A stretch of DNA of 56,887 nt from a virus: IMG/VR virus record IMGVR_UViG_3300011189_000401, positions 1 to 56,887 of that record; one strand, given 5' to 3'. Positions 7,846 through 16,800 of this stretch are shown here, piece by piece. Every line of letters begins with the position of its first letter. Position 1 is the first letter of the stretch. Position numbers and translations under genes: made by a program. Below the pieces are notes generated by a model, which was given only the letters and a program-made list of their open reading frames with translations, searched no databases and had not been told where the DNA came from.

Positions 7846-7923
7846 CTACCTAATCCAATACGATGCCAGCAATCCAGCGAAGAAGAAAAACCATATCAAA
7901 AAGATGATACGGTCAGTTTCCAT
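7846..7923 (-). CDS. 25-residue single-pass membrane microprotein
   Basis: The ORF METDRIIFLIWFFFFAGLLA (then SYWIR) has a charged start, about 17 hydrophobic residues and a basic end. It fills an otherwise empty gap. Its ATG overlaps the TGA of the 114-aa gene, and its TAG overlaps the SD of the gp46-like gene, so ribosome coupling is likely. It has no SD of its own. The function is unknown. Confidence 0.45.
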   Translation of the reverse strand: METDRIIFLIWFFFFAGLLASYWIR

Positions 7924-8257
7924 TGCTTGGTGCTTGAGGCTTCTGGTTGGGGTTGAGGATGTAGTGCTTGATGAAGTAGCGACCCCGGCTCGTCAACTCG
8001 GGTTGAATCTCGGGGGTCTGTCCACGCTTTCGGTAGTATTCTTTGATGAGGTAGTGCTTGACCAATCCGTTCAGGATGGTTGCGGTCGCGATATACTCTT
8101 CGACCACAAGCTCTTTCTCTTCGTAGGTATCCACGAGAGCCTGAACGTGTTCGTCGGTCAGGTACAAGTGGAGGTGTCTGAGGTGATTGATCTCGATGTT
8201 GTCTCGAAGCGCCACCTGTGTGAAAGATGGTCGTCTAATCTGTCCAACTGCGTGCAT
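7913..8257 (-). CDS. Unknown 114-residue protein
   Basis: The protein is mostly helical-looking, with a His-rich segment (NHLRHLHLYL) and a C-terminus SRGRYFIKHYILNPNQKP ending in a polar tail. The pattern of short helices followed by a basic strand could be a winged-helix fold, but I cannot confirm this. The ATG at 8257 is preceded by AGGAG. It lies between the endolysin and the microprotein and shows no sign of truncation. Confidence 0.7.
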   Translation of the reverse strand: MHAVGQIRRPSFTQVALRDNIEINHLRHLHLYLTDEHVQALVDTYEEKELVVEEYIATATILNGLVKHYLIKEYYRKRGQTPEIQPELTSRGRYFIKHYILNPNQKPQAPSNGN

Positions 8258-8266
8258 CTCTATCTC

Positions 8267-9289
8267 CTAAAAGTAATCCCAGCCATCCCATCGCTTCATC
8301 GTCAGGGTGTCTAGGAAAGATTCAAAACGGTTACTGTCAACTCGGGCCATCTCTCGCAAGACAGCTTCTTCATCATTGCCTACGCTCTGCCATCTGCGGC
8401 GGATGAATCCCTCCATTCCGCTTGAACCACGATGGATACTACCTGAAAACGCCGCTGCTACCATGCGTTCGGACTCAAAACCCAAGTCCTCCAACACAGA
8501 CAGGATTGGCTCAAGGTAGTCCTCTTCGGCCAACTCGCGTTGGATGGCTTTGAACTCAGGCACCTTTGCGAATTCCTCGAACTTGTCCGTCCAAGGTCGC
8601 TCCCAAATGTCAATCCATTCCTCTTGGTCGGTGGCCGGGTTATGGGCCGGTACCTTCTTGACTCGTGGTCCCCGTAACTTCCCGGTCTCCAAACCACTTG
8701 GGCCTTCTCTGGTTACTGTGAGAAGTAGAGCATCCCAAGTGGGGCCGAAGATACTCTTGAACTTCTCGGGGTTCTCCTTGGCGCAGCGCTTCAATAGCTC
8801 ACCAAGACTGCCACCGTCTTGCGTGAACTGGAGGACGCCGAAGCTCAACCCGATGTGGATCTCGCCTTCGGCCCGGTGGTCCTTGAAGTGTCCTCGGAAC
8901 TCACCGTCTTTGTTCATCGCCCCGTATCTGCCACCGGACTCCTTCCCGATGGTCGGCTCCATGACCCGTCGAACTGCTTGTTGCTTCGGTGTAAGTAAGG
9001 AATCGCTCATGATGCGCCATGTTTTCGGTCCAACGATCCCATCTGATACTAGCCCACGAGCACGCTGCCAATTCGTCACCCTCTTAACGAAAGAAGCGGA
9101 CTCAACGGTCGAGAGACGTGTCGTGCCGAGTGCCTTACAGATGTCACATAGACCCCACCCCAGCCTTTCTTGCCAGTACAGGTTCTTGTTGACTTTCTCT
9201 TCGGTCTTATCGTCCAACATATCTCTCTCCGTTGAGTCCGCTGTCTTTACGAGGGTCTTGACAGCCTTTATCAGCTGCGTCAACCACAT
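8267..9289 (-). CDS. Endolysin with peptidoglycan-binding domain
   Basis: A 340-residue enzyme expected to break the cell wall at lysis. Residues about 65-100 (FVKRVTNWQRARGLVSDGIV...) match the PG_binding_1 pattern with its DGIVGPKTW core. The following region (from about 110: GKESGGRYGAMNKDG..., SFGVLQFTQDGG) resembles lysozyme, chitosanase or transglycosylase catalytic domains, with Glu of GKESGG the likely acid. There is no signal peptide, so release would need a holin. The ATG overlaps the stop of the KH-like gene (TAATG) with AAAGGAG upstream. It lies inside the DNA-metabolism block, far from the membrane-protein cluster at 55199-56739. Confidence 0.8.
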   Translation of the reverse strand: MWLTQLIKAVKTLVKTADSTERDMLDDKTEEKVNKNLYWQERLGWGLCDICKALGTTRLSTVESASFVKRVTNWQRARGLVSDGIVGPKTWRIMSDSLLTPKQQAVRRVMEPTIGKESGGRYGAMNKDGEFRGHFKDHRAEGEIHIGLSFGVLQFTQDGGSLGELLKRCAKENPEKFKSIFGPTWDALLLTVTREGPSGLETGKLRGPRVKKVPAHNPATDQEEWIDIWERPWTDKFEEFAKVPEFKAIQRELAEEDYLEPILSVLEDLGFESERMVAAAFSGSIHRGSSGMEGFIRRRWQSVGNDEEAVLREMARVDSNRFESFLDTLTMKRWDGWDYF

Positions 9290-9654
9290 TACTGCTCCTT
9301 TGCTCGTCTCAGCTTGGCCACATTCGTGTCCATGAAGGTCTGAGAATCCCCATTCCCTTTGTTGATGACCACTTTGATATAGCGGTCGTGGGGATAAATC
9401 TGCTGTGCCCGCACGAAGCGCTGAATCATCTTCAGGTTCGCGAGCTTGCGCCCCAGAAAGAGCCCGATGTTCTTCGGGCTCTCGAAGTCCACCTGAACCA
9501 GAAGCCGTTTCTGGTTCTCATCTCCGGTGATCTCGAAGGGCACGTTTGGAATAATCATTCGCACGATGTGAGTCAGGGCCTCCAGCATCTCTTTGTAAGT
9601 GCCAAGGCCGAAACCTTCATCCCGTTCTACTTTGTCCACTGGTTCTGTCGACAT
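9289..9654 (-). CDS. KH-domain-like putative RNA-binding protein
   Basis: A 121-residue protein. The segment from about residue 40 (FEITGDENQKRLLVQV..., NIGLFLGRKLANLKMIQRFV, then RYIKVVINKG) has the strand-helix-G-x-x-G-helix-strand order of type II KH domains such as KhpA/Jag. The loop here is L-G-R-K where the usual form is I-G-K-x-G. A role in binding phage or host RNA is inferred from this resemblance only. It overlaps the endolysin start and follows the Mre11-like gene. Confidence 0.6.
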   Translation of the reverse strand: MSTEPVDKVERDEGFGLGTYKEMLEALTHIVRMIIPNVPFEITGDENQKRLLVQVDFESPKNIGLFLGRKLANLKMIQRFVRAQQIYPHDRYIKVVINKGNGDSQTFMDTNVAKLRRAKEQ

Positions 9655-9700
9655 ACCTAATCCTCAAGTGGTACTGCAAAAAGCGTTGCATCAATATCTC

Positions 9701-10780
9701 CTAATCACGATTGACTTCCTCAAAAATCTCGACTGCTCTCTTCTGGACCTTGCTGCCAACCTTCGCTCCGACCATCTGGGCTCGGATGAGGTCAACGTCC
9801 TTCTGTCCGTTCTCTTCAATGACATCGACCCGTACTTCCTTATCAGAACTGGATTCACGGGACAGTGGAGCAGTCAAACGATAGAAATGTTCCTTGTAGC
9901 CCTCAACCTCGATACGCTGGTCAGCCGTGGCTTCGCCCGTCACTTTCATGACGGTCTGGCTCATGGCTTCGTCAGTCCAATCGGTGCTGAGAAAGTCGTC
10001 TACGTCCATTTTCCTAATGTTGTACTGAACCGGGTTGTCAAGCGTGTTAAGCTCGTACCCGTCTTCAGTAATCACTAGCTCAGTTGCACTACGTTTGTAA
10101 TGCTCACCGAACTTCAGGTCGAAGGGCGCACCAACGTAATGCGCGTCCTCGTGAACTTCTTGTGCCCGGTGGAAGTCCCCTCCCAGACACAGGTCGAAGT
10201 TGGACGTTATTTCTTGACCTAGGTTAACTCCGCTGGGCGACGGCATGCCGTTGTCCAGCATCGCGTTCTTGGTCGGAAAGTGAAACAGCATGACGTTGTA
10301 CTGAGAGCTATCAGCAATTCGCTCATTGGTCTCAGCAATCTGCCGTTCCAACTCATCGTAGTCTGAGATGTACGGGAAGCAGTGGAAGTCCACGCCTCCA
10401 TGTCTTACCATCCGCTGATTCAGGACAACGTTGACGTTGTCCCCGTGTACCAGTTTGTCCGCTGCGCCAAGCACAGTGAACACGTTCCCTTTGTCGAGAA
10501 CGCAGTGGTTCCCCTCGATGAGCAAGGAGAATTTATCAGTCGCGGCGATACATTTGATCAAGTCGTTACTGTACGTCTGTACAATGGGGTCAAGTGTTGC
10601 TGCGTCGGTCCAATCACCGAGAAACAGCAACCCGTCGTAATCTTCTGTCCTCACCTTCTTGCACAGCCATTGAACAAAGTTGGACTGCGCGACAAGGAGG
10701 TGTGAGACTCCCTGTTTGTTGAGGTAGAACTTCGGGTTGCTGTTCGTCAGGTGAAGGTCGCTAAACACGAGATACTTCAT
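9701..10780 (-). CDS. SbcD/Mre11-like nuclease subunit (T4 gp47-like)
   Basis: A 359-residue calcineurin-type phosphoesterase, the nuclease partner of the gp46-like ATPase. The metal-binding motifs are all present in order: FSDLHL (D8, H10), FLGDWTD (near 56), IEGNHC (near 94), LFHF (near 170) and GGDFHR (near 200). The C-terminal 120 residues would hold the partner-binding region. The ATG lies two bases after the stop of the RecA-like gene, with AGGAG 11 bases upstream. Confidence 0.9.
   Translation of the reverse strand: MKYLVFSDLHLTNSNPKFYLNKQGVSHLLVAQSNFVQWLCKKVRTEDYDGLLFLGDWTDAATLDPIVQTYSNDLIKCIAATDKFSLLIEGNHCVLDKGNVFTVLGAADKLVHGDNVNVVLNQRMVRHGGVDFHCFPYISDYDELERQIAETNERIADSSQYNVMLFHFPTKNAMLDNGMPSPSGVNLGQEITSNFDLCLGGDFHRAQEVHEDAHYVGAPFDLKFGEHYKRSATELVITEDGYELNTLDNPVQYNIRKMDVDDFLSTDWTDEAMSQTVMKVTGEATADQRIEVEGYKEHFYRLTAPLSRESSSDKEVRVDVIEENGQKDVDLIRAQMVGAKVGSKVQKRAVEIFEEVNRD
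10214..10227. promoter_or_regulatory. Palindromic site, one mismatch (N-L-G-Q register)
   Basis: Reads TTGACC-TA-GGTTAA inside the gp47-like gene. The codons are AAC CTA GGT CAA (SGVNLGQEI). Confidence 0.7.
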
Positions 10781-10782
10781 TA

Positions 10783-11982
10783 TCAGTCAAACTCCTGGAT
10801 GACTTGTGGGCCTCGTTTCATACACTCCTTTTCGAGAAGCACACGGAACTTCACATCGTTGTGAATGAGCTTGCGTAGCTTCTTCTTCGTGTACTTGCCG
10901 TTCCATTCAGCCAGTTCGTGATCTTCATCCATGTCCAAGTTGTACGTCGAAGCGTACAACCCGGCGACGCCACTCATGTGAGCCGCATCAACCAATGAAC
11001 CGATGTAGTCCAGACCAAGGTTCTCATAGAACCGAATCTCTACTTCACCACTCAAGGCCATCTCCTGTCGGAGTTTCTTGAATCGAATCACGAAAGGCCA
11101 GCCCTTCCGATACTTGACATTGTTGCTCGACCTTTCAGACTGAAAGCTACGGTCGTAACCGCGCTTCAACTCCAGTCTGACAGACGGATAGTATTTCAGC
11201 GCTGAGTCGTGGGCCGGATTGTACTTCTTGTTGCCGTACCCGATGTTGTCCCTGTAGTGATTCGTATACAGGAATAGTACACCAAGTCGTGCGAACTCCA
11301 GTAGGTGGAGTTGGAAGAAGTTGTGTATCTCCGATGCCTTGCCGCCCACTTGCTTGCCGTCCTCGAAGTCGGTGCTCTTGCCTTTGACCTCGCCTTCGAG
11401 CCGTTGCCGGTCTCCGTGCGAGAGCAATGCACCCATCGAGTCAACAGCGATTGCAATTGGTGGCAGTTCTTCGTGAGGGTTATCCCCTGATTTCTCAATC
11501 TTCTCAGCGGCCTCTTTGTAAGGCTTGAGGATTGATTTCACCGTATCGTTAAGCTCTTTCATCGAAAGGATCGGTTTAACTCCGTACGGCAGATCATCGA
11601 CGGTCTCTTTGATGTTACGCTTTCGCAAGAAGCTAGTCGCATAGTCTTCATCAAAGTCCATCTCATAAGTGAGGAAGTAGCTATGACCGCCTCGCTTGAT
11701 GTTCTCTGCCAAAACTTCATAGCAGGTCCGCGTCTTGAGTGCGGACTGTGCGCCATAGATGTCACTGACCCGTCCGTATGGGAAACCCCATTCGGAGTTG
11801 TCGGGTGCGTGCATCATGTGCAAGTCCCAAGACGGATATCCGGTTGAGCAATAACCGGGAATTCCGTAGGTGTCCTGCATTTTGTGGAGTTGCATCATGG
11901 GATGACCCCCGGCACCGGAAACAGACTTGACTACCTCGTCGAATAGTCCTTCCATCAGGTCTTTCGACTTCTTCTTAGCCAT
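10783..11982 (-). CDS. RecA/UvsX-like recombinase
   Basis: A 399-residue protein with the RecA-type core: a start region ending in TGYPSWDLHM (compare T-G-x-x-x-L-D), the nucleotide-binding loop DIYGAQSALKT (residues 75-84), IAIAVDSMGAL as Walker B, and LFLYTNHYRD. It should pair homologous DNA strands for recombination-dependent replication. One oddity is that the P-loop G-x-x-x-x-G-K-T has Leu in place of the second Gly (G-A-Q-S-A-L-K-T). The ATG has CAGGAGA seven bases upstream. A perfect palindromic site lies 18 bp before the start. Confidence 0.85.
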   Translation of the reverse strand: MAKKKSKDLMEGLFDEVVKSVSGAGGHPMMQLHKMQDTYGIPGYCSTGYPSWDLHMMHAPDNSEWGFPYGRVSDIYGAQSALKTRTCYEVLAENIKRGGHSYFLTYEMDFDEDYATSFLRKRNIKETVDDLPYGVKPILSMKELNDTVKSILKPYKEAAEKIEKSGDNPHEELPPIAIAVDSMGALLSHGDRQRLEGEVKGKSTDFEDGKQVGGKASEIHNFFQLHLLEFARLGVLFLYTNHYRDNIGYGNKKYNPAHDSALKYYPSVRLELKRGYDRSFQSERSSNNVKYRKGWPFVIRFKKLRQEMALSGEVEIRFYENLGLDYIGSLVDAAHMSGVAGLYASTYNLDMDEDHELAEWNGKYTKKKLRKLIHNDVKFRVLLEKECMKRGPQVIQEFD

Positions 11983-11999
11983 TTTGTCTCCTGTACTTC

Positions 12000-12013
12000 T
12001 TAACCGGGGTTAA
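12000..12013. promoter_or_regulatory. Palindromic site TTAACC-GG-GGTTAA (perfect)
   Basis: Intergenic copy between the SSB gene and the RecA-like gene, 18 bp upstream of the latter's start. A further CCGGGG follows on the plus strand. Confidence 0.85.
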
Positions 12014-12028
12014 CCGGGGGTCACCTGC

Positions 12029-13156
12029 TCAGTCTGCGAGTTCTTCCTTGATGTCTTCAGCCTCTGCCATGTCATCGGTGCCGAGGACGTCCTCGTCATC
12101 GAAGTCTTCGTCGAAGCTGTCCGGGTCCAGTTCGCCCTCGTCCTCGTCGGCGTCTCCACCGTTGTCGAACTCGGGATCGAAGCTGTGATCCATCTCTTCC
12201 AGATACGCCTTCATCGTCTCCTTGTCGAACTTCTCCAAGGCGATGGCGCGGTCTTCGAGGCTGTCCGACTCCGGCTCGACGTTCTCCATGTCGACACCCA
12301 CTTCGAGTGCCATTTCCAGAAGGGCGTCTGCGTCCGGCTTCCACGACTTCGTCTTGCTCGACGTGGTGAATCGGACGGCGTACTCCTTCTTCTTGATCTC
12401 GCGACCACCGCGACCCGTGAAGGTTCCACCCTCGTTCGAGCGGACGATCTGAAGGAGGTACTTGTCGGGGTTCATCAGCGGATCTTCGTCCTCTTCCACA
12501 GCCTTGATCTCGCACTGCTCGCGGACTTCACCACCGACGCTCTTGTTCGTGCTGACGATGCCGGGGCTCGCGAGAGCCGCTGCCGCCATGTCGTCATCCA
12601 TGTCATCCGGGACCAAGTCTTTGGCCTCCTTCAGACCCTCGGGAGTCGACTTGTCCACGCCAACGATGGCGAGGAAGTCGTCGAGGTGCGCTTTGATCAG
12701 CTTCGCGTCAGACGTGGCGAAGCGCTTGGTCGAGTCGAGCTTGAAGAACGGCGTGAAGTCGATCGCCTGAAACTTGGCGCGATGGTTCTCCATGTCGTTC
12801 TTGAAGGTCTCCTTGTAGATGCCCGGAGCGCAGTCCGTAGCCTTCCAGTGATCCCATGCCGTCTGACAACGGAAGCAGTTGCTGAAGCTCTTGTCGAGCT
12901 TGTAGCCGCCGTCTTCATCGTTGTCCGGGACCGGGTCCGTCCGGCCACATCGGTGATAGGGACCGAAGTGCTCCAGCATGTCCACAACCGGTTCCAGCGT
13001 CTCGCCGATTCCGGGGAACACCCAATAGACGTTGAGTCCGTCGCCAATCTTGAGGCGGTGGTCTTCACCGCCACCCATCGCTTCCGCCTGCTTCTGGCGC
13101 TTCTCAGCGATTTTCTCAGCGAGTTCGTCGTTACGTGTGTTAAACCCTTTAGCCAT
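12029..13156 (-). CDS. Single-stranded DNA-binding protein (T4 gp32-like)
   Basis: A 375-residue protein. The N-terminal basic, Gln-rich segment is followed by a putative zinc site (H68, C70, C94, C97 in PYHRCG and SNCFRCQ) and a long ssDNA-binding core. The last 45 residues or so are almost entirely acidic (DEDEGELDPDSFDEDFDDED), the hallmark tail through which SSBs recruit partners. It sits next to the recombinase and UvsY-like genes, as expected for a presynaptic-filament set. It has its own candidate sigma70-type promoter in the 107-bp gap upstream, fitting a need for high expression, and a strong AGGAG SD. Confidence 0.85.
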   Translation of the reverse strand: MAKGFNTRNDELAEKIAEKRQKQAEAMGGGEDHRLKIGDGLNVYWVFPGIGETLEPVVDMLEHFGPYHRCGRTDPVPDNDEDGGYKLDKSFSNCFRCQTAWDHWKATDCAPGIYKETFKNDMENHRAKFQAIDFTPFFKLDSTKRFATSDAKLIKAHLDDFLAIVGVDKSTPEGLKEAKDLVPDDMDDDMAAAALASPGIVSTNKSVGGEVREQCEIKAVEEDEDPLMNPDKYLLQIVRSNEGGTFTGRGGREIKKKEYAVRFTTSSKTKSWKPDADALLEMALEVGVDMENVEPESDSLEDRAIALEKFDKETMKAYLEEMDHSFDPEFDNGGDADEDEGELDPDSFDEDFDDEDVLGTDDMAEAEDIKEELAD

Positions 13157-13182
13157 TGCTTCTTCTCCTAGTTGTTCGTTGG

Positions 13183-13221
13183 ATACCTAAAAGGTATACC
13201 AAATAGAACTTTGATTTTCAA
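13183..13221 (-). promoter_or_regulatory. Candidate sigma70-type promoter with palindrome at -10
   Basis: Reading leftward, TTGAAA (13216-13221) is followed after 17 bp by TATACC (13193-13198), which is 5 of 6 and 4 of 6 to the consensus hexamers. An inverted repeat ATACCT-AAA-AGGTAT (13183-13197) covers the -10 and start region, a possible operator. It lies 37 bp before the SSB start codon, in an AT-rich stretch. This is the best ordinary bacterial promoter I see in the window. Confidence 0.55.
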
Positions 13222-13263
13222 AAAACGATTAGAACAAAAGGTGTTTCTCAGCAATACGGGGCG

Positions 13264-13833
13264 CTAGTCTTCCAGCAACCCGGTTGCAATCTCGGCCAAC
13301 TTGCCGTCGACCTCTTCGGGGTCCACCGTTTCGATCTCGGTGGTACCGACGACGAGCATCCCGACCTCGATGGCCGACTCGACGGTCTTCTTGGCCGTCC
13401 ACAGGATGTTCTTGAAGGTCTCGATCTCTGCGATCTTCTCCTTGAACTCATCGTACTCGGGCTGCGAACGCATGTAGGCGTCGATGGCAGCGTTGGTCGT
13501 CTTGCCTCCCTCTTTGACCAGCGGGTTGCGGTCGTCTTTGAGGTTGAGGATTCGACCCTGTTCGGCACGCCAGATACGGAAGGCATCCTCGGTGCGCGAG
13601 CAGTATTCCTCAGCGCTGTACGCGAGGTTACAGATGCCTTGCTTGACCTTCAGTAAGAAGGTGAAGACTTCCGTGGGGTGTTCTTCCACAACCCGAAGGG
13701 TGTCGAGAACTTGACCCAGGTTAATAACGCTCGCTTCTCCGTCTTCGTCGATGACGATCTCAAGGTTTTCCTTGACCGCCTCGGGCATGATGTCTTCCAT
13801 GATCTCTCGTGCTTTCAGTGTGTGTCGACTCAT
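13264..13833 (-). CDS. Putative UvsY-like recombination mediator
   Basis: A 189-residue, helix-rich acidic protein. The C-terminal half has the order seen in phage UvsY-type proteins: an Arg/Leu-Lys region (RILNLKDDRNPL), KTTNAAIDAYMRSQPEYDEF, then a helix KNILWTAKKTVESAIEV. Its place between the SSB and the replicative polymerase, near the RecA-like gene, supports a role in loading recombinase on SSB-coated DNA. The match is by pattern only; it is longer than T4 UvsY. Its stop is followed by a promoter-bearing gap. Confidence 0.5.
   Translation of the reverse strand: MSRHTLKAREIMEDIMPEAVKENLEIVIDEDGEASVINLGQVLDTLRVVEEHPTEVFTFLLKVKQGICNLAYSAEEYCSRTEDAFRIWRAEQGRILNLKDDRNPLVKEGGKTTNAAIDAYMRSQPEYDEFKEKIAEIETFKNILWTAKKTVESAIEVGMLVVGTTEIETVDPEEVDGKLAEIATGLLED
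13711..13724. promoter_or_regulatory. Palindromic site, one mismatch (N-L-G-Q register)
   Basis: Reads TTGACC-CA-GGTTAA. The codons are AAC CTG GGT CAA (SVINLGQVL). Confidence 0.7.
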
Positions 13834-16800
13834 TGATATTCCTCCAAATCCATTTCATCCCAGATGACGCGACAGTAGCTTCGCGGACTGTTGAGAACGA
13901 CTTGAACTCGTCCGTTCCATTCGTCCTTCTTGCCAGTCAGTTCGACTAGCTGTCCCTTCCACGGGCGGTGAATGACCCCGTTTTCGTCCGGGCGGTCTAA
14001 GTCCCGGCTCTCGAAGAAACCTGGCCACATCATCACAGTGTGTTCTTCACCTTCATCAACCAATGTCATTCTCGCATACCATCCTCCATTCTTGGTCTTC
14101 TCAACCCTCATGTCCTCGACGTACCCGCCGACAAACATCGCTTGGTCCTTCTTGACCCGCGACAGTCTGCTCTCGGGATACGACTGAACCTTGGGATGGA
14201 ATGGCGCAACCTCTTTCCAAGGCTTCACAATCATGCCGTACGCATCGTTCCGTTCTTGATACCACCGGAATTTGTTGCGATGCGACAGGTCGTAAGGAAT
14301 GCCACCATCCTTACGGCCATTGTCTTTGCGAATCTTGAAGTAGATTTCAGCCACTTCCCAAGGCGGGGCAATAGGGTCGAAAAACCCTGCTTTGATAAGC
14401 TTACCCATGACACCTTTGTGAACCTTCCGAAGATCGCACTCTTCCATCATCTCTTCAATGGAGGTGAATCCCCGGCGTCCGTCCTTGCATAGCTCGCCAA
14501 TGACGGACTGACCGATTCCGTTGATCGCTCGCAAAGGCCAGTAAATCTGGTCTTCGCCCTCGGCTGGTTCAAAGTCTGGCGCATACCCGTATATAGTCGG
14601 GTACACGATCTCGATGCCGTACTGTTTGACCAAATGCTTCAGGTCTTGAGGACTACCTGCGTCCTTTGAGCTATCGCTGTACTTGAGCACAGCGGGCCAG
14701 AACTCGACGTTGTGTCGAGCCTTGATATACGCCTGATAATAGCTCAGCAGCGTGTAGGCCACGGCGTGGCTCTTGTTGAATGAGTATTCGGCGAACGCCA
14801 CGATTTTCACCCACAGGGTCTCCATGAGTTCCTGTTCGTAACCGTTCTCCTTGCCGCCCTCGATGAAGACCTCTTTCCACTTCCTCATCGCCTTGAGCTT
14901 CTTCTTGCCGCAGGCTTTTCTGAGGTAGTCCGCTTGCGAACCGGAGAATCCGGCTATCTCGCGAGCGATCTCCATCATCTGTTCCTGATAGACTAGGAGT
15001 CCGTGTGTCTCACCGAGAACCTTCTTGAGATCCGGGTGATCGTACTCGGGCTCCTTGCTGCCATGCTTGATACGGGCGAAATCCGTGTGAGCATCCGCAG
15101 CAATCGGGCCGGGTCTAACCAGCGCGACCGCTGCAACAAGCTCGTCAAACCTGTCAGGCATCAGGTCTTGGAAGTAGTTTCGCTGAGACCAAGTGTTGAA
15201 CTGGAAGATACCCTGAGTTTTAACCTGGGTAAAAAGCTCCAGTGCCTTCGGGTCGTCCAGCGGGACATCCTCGATTGGAGGAATGTCCACTCCCTTTCGC
15301 TTCTTGATCAGTTGACCGGCGAACTCAGAAACGCTCACGCCTTCAACAGTCAGGAAGTCAAACTTCGGGTGACCAGCGGCCTCACAGTCCTGATATTTCC
15401 ACTGTGAAACCATTGCTCCACTCTTGTGTTCGTAGAGCGGAACGCACTCGTTGAGCGGGAACCTTGTGATAAGCGAGCCACAGGCGTGAACCTGTGTGAA
15501 GGTCACCATCTCTTGAAGAGGCATGATGACGTCCTCGATCCAGTCGCTGTGCATCGCGACGAAATCTTGGAACTCAGCACTGCCTTCGAGCCGTTCTTCT
15601 AGCTCAGCCCGCCCTCGGGCCGTAGCCTTGGCGTGAGTGTTCGAGAGCAGCGCTGTCAGCCTGCCAAAGCTGTACTGAACATGCTTCCCGTTGTTGTCGG
15701 GAATGGCATAACCATTGCTCGCAGCGACCTTCTTAATCGCTGATACAATCTTGAGTCGGCCATAAGCACCGATGTCACAGACGTATTCTTCTCCCCACTT
15801 GTCCTTGATGTGGTGTTTGATTTCATCACGGGCCTCGGCGCTAAAGTCGAGGTCGATGTCAGGCAGGTCGTTTCTATCAGGGTTGAGGAACCGCTCAAAA
15901 ATGAGGCCGTGCCTCAGCGGGTCAACCTTCGTGATGTCTAGTAGATAGGAAACGAGACTGCCAGCCGCACTACCACGCGCAAATCCACGGCCAAGCCCTT
16001 GTTCATCAATGTACGCACACAGGTAACGAATGATCTGGAAGTAATCGAGGTATCCCAGCTGCTCGATGATCTCGAACTCATACTTCAGACGGTCGAGGTA
16101 GACATCGAGGGTGTGCAGGTTATGCTCGAATATCTCCCTCGGTTCCGCTACCGCTGTGAGATACGGTACAGTCTTCTCGTACTCGACTTCACCCTTACTG
16201 GCGTGCTCGAATGCGTAGATATGACTGAATGCGTCCCTGTATGCTTCCAGTTCGTCAAGCGACTGTAGGTACTCGCCTTCGAAAGCGATGTCGGGACACA
16301 GCTTCTTGAGGACGCCTTCACCGATGTATTTCAACAGGTCGCCTTTGACGCTCCCTGTCTCGGTCTCCATCTCGGGCATGTAATACGTCCCGGTCTGAAT
16401 CCTCGCCTGACACTTCTCGGCGATCTCATCCAGATGGCTCATGCACTCGGCATCCAGTTCCTCGTCATAGACGATTTCGTCTCGTGACGGGAGGTAACCG
16501 TTTACCACGGTTCGGGGCAGGTTCTTCGTCATCCTGCCATCACCATCCATCCTGCGAACAATGTCGTAGAGATGAGACTGTCGCGCCTCGGGATAGTGAG
16601 CGTTGAAGGTGTAGACCTTCTTCATATCGAGGCCGCTCACTGCGGCGTTTCGCAGTTTGACCTCCTTGACTTCATCTTCAGCTGCGGGATTCATGCCCAA
16701 GTAGAAGTCATCTCCAAAGATGTTGAAGATATCGTACAGACGTTTCGGCACGTCCAGCTTCGTCGAGTTCGGTTCTACGTCACGTCCCCAACCGTCTTCA

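Noticed and set aside
9617-9691. 24-residue ORF with an SD (AGGAG) at ATG 9691
   Set aside because: It overlaps the KH-like gene start by 38 bases and the product (MQRFLQYHLRIRYV...) has no protein-like character. The SD may be a chance product of the preceding TAG and following sequence.
12185-13171. Long plus-strand open frames opposite real genes (for example 12185-13171, 8544-9335, 22309-23073, 53489-54307)
   Set aside because: They lie fully antisense to well-supported minus-strand genes, have no SD or domain signal, and arise from the GC-biased codon positions of those genes.
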